Shown: piece after piece, positions 37,538 to 45,790 of the stretch
Position numbering within the stretch: position 1 is the stretch's first letter
How the letters are laid out: the number at the start of each line of letters is the position of its first letter
Source: Bacteroidia bacterium
GTDB taxonomy: Bacteria; Bacteroidota; Bacteroidia; Chitinophagales; JAUHXS01
Reading direction: 5' to 3'
Length of the DNA stretch: 64,000 nucleotides
Assembly (NCBI GenBank): GCA_030426955.1
Contig: JAUHXS010000002.1
Span: 1 to 64,000, forward strand
Made by a program: the position numbers and the translations under genes
Notes under the pieces: model-generated
What the model was told of the DNA's origin: nothing
Database searches by the model: none
What the model saw: only the letters and a program-made list of their open reading frames with translations

Positions 37538-38808
37538 TATTTTATTAGATCAGCCCCCATGTAAGATTGCAGTTTTGAAGGAACCTTAATTCCATCTTTG
37601 GTTTGATTATTTTCTAAAAGAGCTGCAACTATCCTTGGAAGTGCCAATGCACTGCCATTCAGAGTATGTGCCAAATGCTTTTTGTTGTTTGCATCTTTAA
37701 ACCTAAGTTTGAGTCTATTCGCTTGATAGTTTCCGAAATTGGAAACAGAGCTGACTTCTAGCCACTTTTCCTGAGCAGCTGAATATACTTCAAAATCATA
37801 CGTAAGTGCAGAAGTAAAGCTCATATCACCGCCACATAGCTTTACAATTCTAAATGGTAATTCGAGATCTTCCAATAGGCTTTTTACATGGTTAACCATT
37901 TCCTCAAGCACATCATAAGACTTGTCGAGGTGGGTAACTTGAACAATTTCAACCTTATCAAATTGATGCAGTCTGTTTAATCCTCTTACATCCTTTCCAT
38001 AAGAACCTGCCTCTCTTCTGAAGCAAGGCGTATAGCCACAATATTGTAAAGGGAGTTCATCTTCTTTTAAAATTACATCTCTGAATATGTTTGTGATGGG
38101 AACTTCAGCGGTTGGAATTAAGTATAAGTTGTCTTCAGTAATGTGATACATTTGTCCCTCCTTATCCGGTAACTGGCCCGTTCCAAATCCGGAATCTTCA
38201 TTAACCAAAAGAGGTGCTTGTACCTCTGTATAACCTGCTTCGCTTGCTTTGTCTAAGAAAAAAGATATCAAGGCTCTTTGTAGTTTTGCTCCCTGACCTT
38301 TGTAAACAGGAAAACCTGCTCCTGCTATCTTATTGCCTAATTCAAAATCAATAAGATCATAATCCTTGGCTAGTTCCCAGTGAGGTTTTTTTAAGTCTTT
38401 TAAAGAAGGTAAGTTGCCATGCTCAGAGATAACAGTGTTATCCTCAGCCGATTTCCCATTTAGTACTTCTGGAGAAGGGATATTGGGAACAGTAGTTAAA
38501 AGTGTTTGCACCTCTTGTTCCAGCCGGGTCATTTGATCACTTAATGCTTTATTGCTTTCTTTTAAGTCGGCAGACTGTTGTTGCAGTTTTTGTGCTTCTT
38601 CTGTTTTTCTTTGACTAAAAAGAATACCTACTTCTTTAGAAACTTTATTTACAGTTGCTAATTGCTCATCCAGTTTTTGTTGAACAGCCTTTCTCTCATC
38701 GTCTTTTGCCAAAATCTCATCTATAACTTGAGATGCGTCAAAGTTCTTAATTGCTAACTGTTTGATCACATTTTCTTTTTCGCTTCTTAATAAACTAAGT
38801 TGGAGCAT
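37537..38808 (-). CDS. serS: Seryl-tRNA synthetase
   Basis: The protein has 423 residues, normal for bacterial SerRS. The N-terminal ~110 residues form the antiparallel coiled-coil arm that contacts the tRNA-Ser long variable arm. The class II core follows: motif 2 with TPCFRREAGSYGKDVRGLNRLHQFDKVE near 260 and motif 3 with NGSALALPRIVAALLENNQ near 385. It charges tRNA-Ser and tRNA-Sec with serine. It is translationally coupled to the DUF2279 gene downstream. Confidence 0.97.
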   Translation of the reverse strand: MLQLSLLRSEKENVIKQLAIKNFDASQVIDEILAKDDERKAVQQKLDEQLATVNKVSKEVGILFSQRKTEEAQKLQQQSADLKESNKALSDQMTRLEQEVQTLLTTVPNIPSPEVLNGKSAEDNTVISEHGNLPSLKDLKKPHWELAKDYDLIDFELGNKIAGAGFPVYKGQGAKLQRALISFFLDKASEAGYTEVQAPLLVNEDSGFGTGQLPDKEGQMYHITEDNLYLIPTAEVPITNIFRDVILKEDELPLQYCGYTPCFRREAGSYGKDVRGLNRLHQFDKVEIVQVTHLDKSYDVLEEMVNHVKSLLEDLELPFRIVKLCGGDMSFTSALTYDFEVYSAAQEKWLEVSSVSNFGNYQANRLKLRFKDANNKKHLAHTLNGSALALPRIVAALLENNQTKDGIKVPSKLQSYMGADLIK

Positions 38809-39029
38809 AGCTAACTTTATTGTATTTGAGCTTCAAAATTAACGCTAATTGAAGAATAAATAGTGATAGAGAAAAAATTTATTCAATAAATTTGATAAAT
38901 CAAGAGGAATTATTTAAAATTGTGGTCTAATCATTCAGTATTCTTCCTAAGATTACTTTTTAATTTTATTTTCAAACACATCGAGAGATAATTTTATATT
39001 TTATTTCAACCTAAACTAAATCAATTTTA

Positions 39030-40445
39030 ATGTACGATATTATTCAGTTGAATGACATGGCTGAGCCGAAATTACAAGATTTGGCAGGCAAGTTAGAGAT
39101 CAAAGACTTTGACAAACTGGAAAAACAAGATTTAATTTATCAAATTTTAGATAGACAAGCGGTTACGGCACCTGACAAACCTAAAGCTAAATCTGAAGAT
39201 GATAAGCCAGCTCCTAAAAAAAGAACATCAAGCAAGGATGATGATAAAAAGGCTAGTTCTGAACCTAGCGAAAAGAAGGCTACTGAGAAAAAAGAAGAAA
39301 AACCTAAAGCTCCTGCTTACGATGTAGAGCTAGAAGGAGCTATAGCGAGTGATGGCGTTTTAGAAATGATGCCGGATGGATACGGCTTTTTAAGGTCTTC
39401 AGATTATAATTATTTATCATCTCCCGATGATGTTTATGTATCACCGTCTCAAATCAAGTTATTTGGTCTTAAGACAGGAGATACTGTTCTGGGAACGGTA
39501 AGACCTCCAAAAGAAGGTGAAAAGTATTTTGCATTATTAAAGGTTGATCAGATAAATGGTAAATCTCCAGAGGCAGTAAGAGATAGAGTACCATTCGATT
39601 ATCTGACACCATTATTTCCGAATGAGAAGTTTAACTTGATAGGAGAGAGTAATAACTACTCCACTAGGGTGATTGATTTATTTACTCCTATTGGAAAGGG
39701 GCAAAGAGGTCTAATTGTTGCACAACCTAAAACGGGTAAAACCAACTTATTAAAAGAAGTTGCAAATTCTATTGCTAAAAATCATCCCGAGGCATACTTG
39801 ATTATCCTATTGATTGATGAGCGTCCTGAGGAGGTTACAGATATGCAAAGAAGTGTAAACGCAGAAGTAGTTGCTTCAACTTTTGACGAACCCGCGGATA
39901 GACATGTAAAAGTATCCAACATTGTTTTACAAAAAGCAAAACGATTAGTAGAGTGTGGTCACGATGTTGTCATTCTCTTGGATTCAATTACTAGGTTGGC
40001 AAGAGCGCATAATACAGTTGCTCCATCTTCAGGTAAGGTGTTATCCGGAGGTGTGGAGGCTAATGCACTACACAAGCCAAAGCAATTCTTAGGAGCTGCA
40101 AGAAAAATAGAAAATGGAGGTTCATTAACGGTATTAGCAACAGCTCTAATAGATACTGGCTCTAAAATGGATGAAGTGATCTTTGAGGAATTTAAAGGTA
40201 CTGGAAACATGGAGTTACAGTTGGATAGAAAGCTTTCTAACAAGCGTATTTTTCCTGCTGTTGATATTGTGGCTTCAAGCACAAGAAGAGATGACTTATT
40301 ACTAGATAAAGAAGTATTGAGTAAAATGTGGATTCTAAGAAATCATACTGCAGATATGACTTCAGAGGAAGCAATGCAATTCTTGTTGCAACAGATGAAG
40401 GGGACTAAGTCTAACGAGGAGTTTCTTATTTCCATGAATGGATAG
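39030..40445 (+). CDS. rho: Transcription termination factor Rho
   Basis: The protein has 471 residues. An N-terminal helical domain (1-45) is followed by a charged lysine/glutamate-rich insert (about 46-96), which is much shorter than in many relatives. The cold-shock-like RNA-binding domain lies in about 100-170 ([15 protein letters not shown]), then the ATPase with Walker A QPKTGKTN near 232, Walker [15 protein letters not shown] near 315 and Q-loop/R-loop region with [29 protein letters not shown]. It ends transcripts as an RNA-driven hexameric helicase. Confidence 0.97.
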   Translation: MYDIIQLNDMAEPKLQDLAGKLEIKDFDKLEKQDLIYQILDRQAVTAPDKPKAKSEDDKPAPKKRTSSKDDDKKASSEPSEKKATEKKEEKPKAPAYDVELEGAIASDGVLEMMPDGYGFLRSSDYNYLSSPDDVYVSPSQIKLFGLKTGDTVLGTVRPPKEGEKYFALLKVDQINGKSPEAVRDRVPFDYLTPLFPNEKFNLIGESNNYSTRVIDLFTPIGKGQRGLIVAQPKTGKTNLLKEVANSIAKNHPEAYLIILLIDERPEEVTDMQRSVNAEVVASTFDEPADRHVKVSNIVLQKAKRLVECGHDVVILLDSITRLARAHNTVAPSSGKVLSGGVEANALHKPKQFLGAARKIENGGSLTVLATALIDTGSKMDEVIFEEFKGTGNMELQLDRKLSNKRIFPAVDIVASSTRRDDLLLDKEVLSKMWILRNHTADMTSEEAMQFLLQQMKGTKSNEEFLISMNG

Positions 40446-40463
40446 AAAACATTGTCGAACTTG

Positions 40464-40493
40464 TTGTGAGTTCATAAAAAACTTATATCTTTG
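40464..40493 (+). promoter_or_regulatory. Bacteroidota-type promoter of rpmH
   Basis: TTG at 40464 (second half of TTGTTG) and TATCTTTG at 40486-40493 are separated by 19 bp, an exact fit to the TTTG-N19-TAnnTTTG pattern. The leader before the ATG at 40519 would be about 20 bases. Confidence 0.65.
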
Positions 40494-40518
40494 CAATCCT
40501 TTTAAATGATTTAACAAG

Positions 40519-40674
40519 ATGAAACGAACATTTCAGCCGTCAAGAAGAAAGAGAAAAAACAAACATGGTTTTAGAGAACGTATGGGTTCTAAAGACGGTG
40601 CACAAGTTATTGCAAGAAGAAGGGCAAAAGGAAGAAAGAAGCTTACTGTCTCTGACGAAAAAAGACTAAAGTAA
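40519..40674 (+). CDS. rpmH: Large subunit ribosomal protein bL34
   Basis: A 51-residue product, [20 protein letters not shown] and onward with [31 protein letters not shown] in two parts, is unmistakable bL34: the KRTFQPS start, the HGFRERM core and an arginine/lysine-rich body. It is part of the 50S subunit. Its stop lies 26 bp before the rnpA start, the usual gene order, and it has its own promoter. Confidence 0.97.
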   Translation: MKRTFQPSRRKRKNKHGFRERMGSKDGAQVIARRRAKGRKKLTVSDEKRLK

Positions 40675-40700
40675 GCGCTACTTAATTCTAACTTTCTTGA

Positions 40701-41087
40701 TTGTCTATATCATATAAGTTTACCAAAGCGGAGCGACTAAAGAGTCGTATTTTAATAGATAAAGTATTTAAAGAAGGCAAGCATCTATCGGATAAGGAGT
40801 TTCGAATAATATTCTTGAAACATAAGCTTCCTGTTGAATATCCAGCTCAAGTTTTAATATCTGTTCCTAAAAAAAAGTTTTCTAAAGCGGTAGATCGAAA
40901 TCGCATTAAACGTTTGATTAGGGAAGTGTACAGATTAAATAAACATTTGTTGTATGAAAGACTTCAACGAGTTGATCAGCAGATAGCACTTGCATTTATT
41001 TATCAAGGAAGTAAGTTGCCTGAATATCACGAGGTAGAAAATAAAATAAAAGAACTGATAAATCGTTTAATTAATAAGTTAGGCTGA
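40701..41087 (+). CDS. rnpA: Ribonuclease P protein component
   Basis: The protein has 128 residues and starts at a TTG (SISYKFTKAERLKSRILIDKVFKEG). The RNase P protein signature is KKKFSKAVDRNRIKRLIREVYR near 55-75. With the catalytic RNA it removes 5' leaders from pre-tRNAs. It follows rpmH, but yidD, which often comes next, is at 5810 instead. No other start codon lies between the rpmH stop and the family's conserved start. Confidence 0.95.
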   Translation: MSISYKFTKAERLKSRILIDKVFKEGKHLSDKEFRIIFLKHKLPVEYPAQVLISVPKKKFSKAVDRNRIKRLIREVYRLNKHLLYERLQRVDQQIALAFIYQGSKLPEYHEVENKIKELINRLINKLG

Positions 41088-41158
41088 GTTTTTTCCTTAT
41101 TTTCACTATGAAGTTGTTTGTAGTTGGATATATTTTATTAATAAAATAAGTCTTCTTG

Positions 41159-41275
41159 TCATTTTGAACGAAGTGAAAAATCTACCTTTGAATATAAAGT
41201 TAGACCTGCCTGCCAGCAGGCAGGTTTCTCCTAACGTCGAAAAGACATTAGTTTTAGGCGGATTTTACTAGGCCA
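41159..41275. repeat. Intergenic repeat cluster with perfect 9-bp palindrome
   Basis: A GTCATTTTGAACGAAGTG unit (41159) resembles the pair at 27078-27158. Further on, CCTGCCTGC at 41205-41213 and GCAGGCAGG at 41216-41224 form a perfect hairpin with two bases between. This G/C-rich island lies between rnpA and the S41 protease gene; no reading frame is present. Confidence 0.6.
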
Positions 41276-41312
41276 ACTTTTTTAAATAAGTTCTATTATA
41301 ACGTAAACTAGT

Positions 41313-42989
41313 ATGAAAAACTTTATTAAAAGTGCTAAAGCAAAGATATTAATACTTGTAGTGGTCATCATTTCATTGACTCAATTAGCATTTGTAGACC
41401 AATACTTTGAAATTTCTAAAAATCTCGATGTATTTGGAACCTTATACAAAGAACTCAATTATTATTATGTAGATGATGTTGATCCAGCAAAATTGATGCG
41501 TACAGGTATTGATGCGATGTTGAAATCTCTTGATCCATACACCACTTTTATTTCTGAATCCGAGATAGAAGACTACAAATTTCAAACTACTGGTAAATAT
41601 GGTGGAATTGGTGCATTGATAAGAAATAACGGAGAGTATGTTTTAATTGCCGAACCATATGAAGATTTTCCTGCCTATAAAGCAGGGCTTATTGCAGGAG
41701 ATATTATATTAGAAGTAGATGGTAAAACCGCAAAAGGTAAGTCAACTACTGAAGTAAGTAAAATCTTAAGAGGACAGCCAGGCAGTGAGGTTAAGCTTTT
41801 GATTAAGAGACCTCATGAAAATAAGGAAATGACAAAGACATTATTGCGAGAGGAAATAAAGGTAAAGAGTGTTCCTTATTATGGGATGATAGATGAAAAA
41901 ATAGGCTATATAACTTTGACCAGCTTTACACAGCGAGCAGGTAAATATGTGAAAGATGCATTTGTCGAACTTAAAGAAAAAAATCCAGAAATGACTGGAT
42001 TGATATTTGACTTAAGGGGAAACCCCGGAGGGCTTTTAAATGAAGCTATCAATGTATCAAATGTTTTTATAGATAAAGGACGAGAAGTTGTAAGTACTAA
42101 AGGAAAGGTAAAAGACTGGGATAAAACTTATAGGACATTAAACTCTCCTATTGATTTGACAATGCCTTTGGTGGTTTTGGTAGACAGGGGGTCTGCATCG
42201 GCTTCAGAAATTGTATCAGGTGTGATTCAAGATTTAGATAGGGGCGTTGTTCTAGGAAGGAAAACATTTGGGAAAGGATTAGTGCAAACAACTAGGGTCT
42301 TGAGTTATAATACACAGCTTAAGGTGACAACTTCTAAGTATTATGTTCCTAGCGGTCGTTGTATACAAGCAATTGATTACAGTAATCGAAATGAAGACGG
42401 TAGTGTCGGTAAAATGCCTGATTCACTAAAGACAGCTTTTAAGACAAACAATGGAAGAATTGTTTATGATGGTGGAGGTATTGATCCGGATTTAACTATT
42501 GAGCAAGAAAAGTACGCTCAAATTACAGCAAGCTTGGTAAGTAAGGAACTGATATTTGATTATGCGACCCTATATCATCATAAAAATCCAACAATAAAAC
42601 CTGCAAAGGAATTTGTCTTTTCGGAAGAGGACTACCAAGATTTTATTAAGTTCTTAGCAGACAAGGATTACGACTATAAGACAAATAGTGAAGAGTTGTT
42701 AGAAGAATTACAAGAGAGTACTAAGGAAGAAAAGTATTATGAGGCAATTAAGAAAGACTTGGAAAATCTGAAACAAGATGTAATTCATGATAAGAAAAAT
42801 GATTTAATAAAATTTAAAGATGAGATTGTGGATTTGCTAGAGCTAGAGATTGCCAGTAGGTATTATTACCAAAAGGGTCGAATTGAAACGTCATTCAGAA
42901 ATGATGAAGACATCACTAAGGCGCTTGAGATTCTTGGTGATTCTGAACAGTATGCATCATTTATACAGCCCCCGTCTGCTGGAGAATAG
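41313..42989 (+). CDS. S41-family C-terminal processing peptidase
   Basis: The protein has 558 residues with one N-terminal membrane anchor or signal (AKILILVVVIISLTQLAFV). A PDZ domain covers about 90-175 (GGIGALIRNNGEYVLIAEPYEDFPAYKAGL), followed by the S41 protease core: LRGNPGGLLNEAI near 240, the catalytic serine in DRGSASASEIVSG near 295 and the lysine in GRKTFGKGLVQT near 318. The C-terminal ~180 residues are helical. Such Ctp/Prc enzymes trim C-termini of periplasmic proteins. Order rpmH-rnpA-S41 is common in this phylum. Confidence 0.93.
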   Translation: MKNFIKSAKAKILILVVVIISLTQLAFVDQYFEISKNLDVFGTLYKELNYYYVDDVDPAKLMRTGIDAMLKSLDPYTTFISESEIEDYKFQTTGKYGGIGALIRNNGEYVLIAEPYEDFPAYKAGLIAGDIILEVDGKTAKGKSTTEVSKILRGQPGSEVKLLIKRPHENKEMTKTLLREEIKVKSVPYYGMIDEKIGYITLTSFTQRAGKYVKDAFVELKEKNPEMTGLIFDLRGNPGGLLNEAINVSNVFIDKGREVVSTKGKVKDWDKTYRTLNSPIDLTMPLVVLVDRGSASASEIVSGVIQDLDRGVVLGRKTFGKGLVQTTRVLSYNTQLKVTTSKYYVPSGRCIQAIDYSNRNEDGSVGKMPDSLKTAFKTNNGRIVYDGGGIDPDLTIEQEKYAQITASLVSKELIFDYATLYHHKNPTIKPAKEFVFSEEDYQDFIKFLADKDYDYKTNSEELLEELQESTKEEKYYEAIKKDLENLKQDVIHDKKNDLIKFKDEIVDLLELEIASRYYYQKGRIETSFRNDEDITKALEILGDSEQYASFIQPPSAGE

Positions 42990-42996
42990 TTTCTAA

Positions 42997-43689
42997 ATGT
43001 CTTTAATACTATCTATTGATACAACGACTGATGTTTGCTCTGTAGCTATTTCTGAAGAGGCTAATGTTATTGTGCTTAAAGAAGACTTGGAAGGGCGTAA
43101 TCATGGTTCTATGACAACGGTTTTAGTTGAGCAAGCCTTTAGGGAAGCAGGTATTAATAAAAATGATTTATCAGCTATTGCCGTAAGTAGTGGCCCTGGT
43201 TCATATACTGGTTTAAGAATTGGGTTTTCTGTTGCAAAAGGACTTTGCTATGCACTAGATACACCTTTGATTGTGGTGGATACGTTATTGGCGGAGGTGA
43301 TAAAGTATAAGAGTAATACTCAAAAGAGTTTCCAATATTATTGTTCTGTGATTGAAGCTAGGGAACAAGAGGTATTTGTAGGGGTTTATGATAATGAAGA
43401 TGTTTGTGTGCTAAGTCCAGCGCTTATTGATTTAAGTCAGTCAGGTTGGGCGATTGATTTGAGTAATAACTTTGCTGACATGGTGGTATTTGGTAATATT
43501 GAAAAATATAAAAATGCTTTTGCTGGTGTATCTAATTCTGTAGATTGTATTTTCTCACCTAACTCTGTTCGGTATTTAGTGCCAATAGCCAATAAGAAGA
43601 TGCAAAACAAAGATTTCGAAAATCTTGCTTATAGTAAACCTTCCTATCTAAAAGATTTTTTTGTTCATCAAGCCAAGGTATCAAAATGA
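42997..43689 (+). CDS. tsaB: tRNA threonylcarbamoyladenosine biosynthesis protein TsaB
   Basis: The protein has 230 residues. It starts LILSIDTTTDVCSVAIS and carries AVSSGPGSYTGLRIGFSVAKGLCYAL near 65-90, the TsaB signature in the ASKHA fold. TsaB binds TsaD in the complex that puts the t6A modification on tRNAs reading ANN codons. It begins seven bases after the S41 gene. Confidence 0.95.
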   Translation: MSLILSIDTTTDVCSVAISEEANVIVLKEDLEGRNHGSMTTVLVEQAFREAGINKNDLSAIAVSSGPGSYTGLRIGFSVAKGLCYALDTPLIVVDTLLAEVIKYKSNTQKSFQYYCSVIEAREQEVFVGVYDNEDVCVLSPALIDLSQSGWAIDLSNNFADMVVFGNIEKYKNAFAGVSNSVDCIFSPNSVRYLVPIANKKMQNKDFENLAYSKPSYLKDFFVHQAKVSK

Positions 43690-43763
43690 TACTGGTGTCT
43701 CGGTTTGAGATTTTTTATTTTATGTGCTCTTTCAAAATAGCCGTTAATTAAAGGTTTGATTTT

Positions 43764-43779
43764 TTGGCACGATATTTGT
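43764..43779 (+). promoter_or_regulatory. Sigma-54-like -24/-12 motif upstream of the ArsR-type gene
   Basis: TTGGCACGATATTTGT has a perfect -24 half (TTGGCACG) and a weaker -12 half (TTTGT instead of TTGC), with GG and GT 12 bp apart. It shares TTGGCAYGnnnTTTG with the htpG promoter at 47723-47738. Transcription would start near 43791, inside a dyad. Confidence 0.4.
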
Positions 43780-43789
43780 TTATGTTAGT

Positions 43790-43804
43790 TTAACATTAAG
43801 TTAA
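43790..43804. promoter_or_regulatory. Dyad, possible operator of the ArsR-type regulator
   Basis: TTAAC at 43790-43794 and GTTAA at 43800-43804 form an inverted repeat around ATTAA, 17 bases before the start codon of a winged-helix regulator. The site would overlap the predicted transcription start, as expected for autorepression. Confidence 0.35.
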
Positions 43805-43820
43805 CCTAAAACTCAAACCT

Positions 43821-44168
43821 ATGTTATTAAACGAAGAGGTTGTTGAAATTTTGTCTGAAACTATTGAATCATCAAAAAAAGCTGATTTGGATTACGATCA
43901 AGTTAGAAAAGCGGCGCTTGTATTTAGAGCAGTAAACCATAAGCTAAGACAATCAATTATTGAATTGTTAAGAAATCACAAGCAGTTAGTGGTAACCGAA
44001 ATATATGTTAAGTTGAGGTTAGAACAGTCTGTTGCATCTCAGCACTTAGCTATATTAAGGAGAGCAGGAGTTGTAAAAACCAACAGAGAGGGAAAGTACA
44101 TTTATTACTCTATCGATGAATCTAGGTTGGCACAAATTGCAACCATATCAAACGAATTGATCAAATAA
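43821..44168 (+). CDS. ArsR-family winged-helix transcriptional regulator
   Basis: The protein has 115 residues. The winged-helix domain covers about 35-110, with the recognition region LEQSVASQHLAILRRAGVVKTNREGKYIYYSID typical of ArsR. The ELCVCDL metal-binding cysteines of ArsR/SmtB are replaced here (QLVVTEIYVKL), so it is not expected to sense metal at that site. No obvious target gene is adjacent: the next gene is convergent. A dyad just upstream suggests it controls itself. Confidence 0.88.
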   Translation: MLLNEEVVEILSETIESSKKADLDYDQVRKAALVFRAVNHKLRQSIIELLRNHKQLVVTEIYVKLRLEQSVASQHLAILRRAGVVKTNREGKYIYYSIDESRLAQIATISNELIK

Positions 44169-44185
44169 AATAGAAACAATAGTTT

Positions 44186-45328
44186 TTAAAAGGTAATTGT
44201 ACAGCCTTTTAATGCTTTTTCTATGTTGTTTAGAGTCTCTTTAGAGAGCTTAGAATTATTTGATAAAACTAACTCTTTAAGATTGGTGAGTTGTCCCATT
44301 TCAGTCGGCAATTCACCTAGCTCATTTTGACTTAAAGTTAACTTTTCTAGATTCATCAATTTAGAAATGTCAGAAGGAACATTTGTTAGTTGGGTATTCC
44401 ATAAGCTTAGTTCTTCTAGCGCTTTTAAACTTGTTATCGTTGCTGGAATTGTCTTCAAAGGGTTTAGACCTAAAAAAAGTATTTTTAGATTTTTTAAGTT
44501 GCCAAACTCTGCAGGTAAACTAGCTATGTTGTTATAGCTTAAGTTTAATTCTGTCAAGCTTTGAATAGTTCCAATTGATGCTGGCAATTCCTCTATTTGG
44601 TTGTACCTAAGGTCGATCTTTTGAATTGTTGTTTCAGAAAGGTGGGTTAAAGAAGTTGCCAAATCTAGTGTGGGTATATTGCTTAATATAATAGTGTGTA
44701 AGTTCTCGAGTTGACCTATCTCTTTGGGTAAAACATAAAGCTTGTTATGATTTAATCTGAGAAAGTGGAGTGACGCTAAATCACCTATTTCTGCTGGTAA
44801 TCCTTTCAGGTCGTTAAATTGTAGATTGAGCTTTTTTAATTGAGTCAGCTTTCCAATAGCAGGGTCGATTCTATGAATATTATTATATCCCAGATCTATA
44901 CTTTGAATTGCTTGTAGTCCTCCAATTTCTTGAGGTATCTTGGCAAGGTCATTAGAAGTGAGTATTAGGTTTTTTAAGTTTGGCAACTTCCCCAAAATAC
45001 TTAAAACTTGTGCTATATCTATTTCTCTGTTATTGCCTAGATCCAAAAAAGTAAGATTAGTAAGGCTTGCAAATGACGTGGGCAGTTTTTCGATTCCAAC
45101 ATCATTTAAATGCAATTCCTGTAAGTTAGACAGCTTACCAAAATCTTCTGGTAGACCTTCTTTCAAAAATTGTCCGTCTAGTACAAGTTTGTAAACCTTG
45201 TCTCCTTTTTTCATCGCCTTATTAAGCTCGGTAAAAGGCTTTTGCTTTGCCAGTTCTATAGAGTCTAAAGGTTCAGCAATACATTGAATTAAGAGTAACG
45301 AAAATGAAAGGATTGAGATGAGCTTCAT
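44186..45328 (-). CDS. Leucine-rich-repeat protein, probable lipoprotein
   Basis: The protein has 380 residues. The N-terminal hydrophobic segment ends LLLIQC (Cys16); the glutamine before the cysteine makes the lipobox unusual. From about residue 45 to the end it is built of about thirteen 23-residue leucine-rich repeats of the type LxxLxLxxNxLxxLPxxIGxL. Such proteins bind other proteins. The LPxxIGxLxxL variant is the SDS22/bacterial type, found in many flavobacterial surface proteins. It follows the SUI1 gene by 46 bp. Confidence 0.88.
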   Translation of the reverse strand: MKLISILSFSLLLIQCIAEPLDSIELAKQKPFTELNKAMKKGDKVYKLVLDGQFLKEGLPEDFGKLSNLQELHLNDVGIEKLPTSFASLTNLTFLDLGNNREIDIAQVLSILGKLPNLKNLILTSNDLAKIPQEIGGLQAIQSIDLGYNNIHRIDPAIGKLTQLKKLNLQFNDLKGLPAEIGDLASLHFLRLNHNKLYVLPKEIGQLENLHTIILSNIPTLDLATSLTHLSETTIQKIDLRYNQIEELPASIGTIQSLTELNLSYNNIASLPAEFGNLKNLKILFLGLNPLKTIPATITSLKALEELSLWNTQLTNVPSDISKLMNLEKLTLSQNELGELPTEMGQLTNLKELVLSNNSKLSKETLNNIEKALKGCTITF

Positions 45329-45374
45329 AAGGTTATTTTGTAGCTGATATCAAAATTAACAATAGTTAGCGAAC

Positions 45375-45710
45375 TTAACCTATTAGTTTTGTATTATAAT
45401 CTTCTTTATTGAGGTAAGTGGATACTTTGTCTCTAAAATCACCTTGTATCAAAATGATACTATCCTTGGCAGACCCTCCAACACCGCATAACGTTTTAAG
45501 ATTTTTTGCTAAACTATTTAAATCATCTTTACTACCAATAAAGCCCTCTATTAGGGTGACTTTTTTGCCATTCCGCTGCTTTTTATCTAAATAGATTTTC
45601 AAATGTTGTTCACTTGGTGATAGTGTCTCTTCTTCTGCATTACCATCATATTCGTAATTATAGTCGGGATCAGTAGAGTAAACAACTCCTTTTTTATTTT
45701 TCTTGGACAT
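45375..45710 (-). CDS. SUI1/YciH-type translation initiation factor
   Basis: The protein has 111 residues. The first ~35 are polar and acidic; the SUI1 fold follows, with KQRNGKKVTLIEGFIG near 55 and LAKNLKTLCGVGGSAKDSIILIQGDFRDKV near 70-100, the eIF1-like signature. Bacterial YciH homologues act on initiation fidelity. It is preceded by a repeated palindrome and htpG on the same strand. Confidence 0.92.
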   Translation of the reverse strand: MSKKNKKGVVYSTDPDYNYEYDGNAEEETLSPSEQHLKIYLDKKQRNGKKVTLIEGFIGSKDDLNSLAKNLKTLCGVGGSAKDSIILIQGDFRDKVSTYLNKEDYNTKLIG

Positions 45711-45727
45711 GCTAAAAGTTTTAATGG

Positions 45728-45764
45728 ACTCACTATTGCGCGTTTAAAACGCGTAATAGTGAGT
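45728..45764. repeat. Perfect-arm palindrome with CGCG core, copy 2
   Basis: ACTCACTATT at 45728-45737 pairs with AATAGTGAGT at 45755-45764 around one G/T pair and CGCGTTT...AAACGCG. The CACTATT arms and CGCG core match the element at 4349-4385. It lies between htpG and the SUI1 gene on the minus strand, where it could end the htpG transcript. Confidence 0.65.
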
Positions 45765-45790
45765 TACAAGTGCATTGAATGAAATATCCG

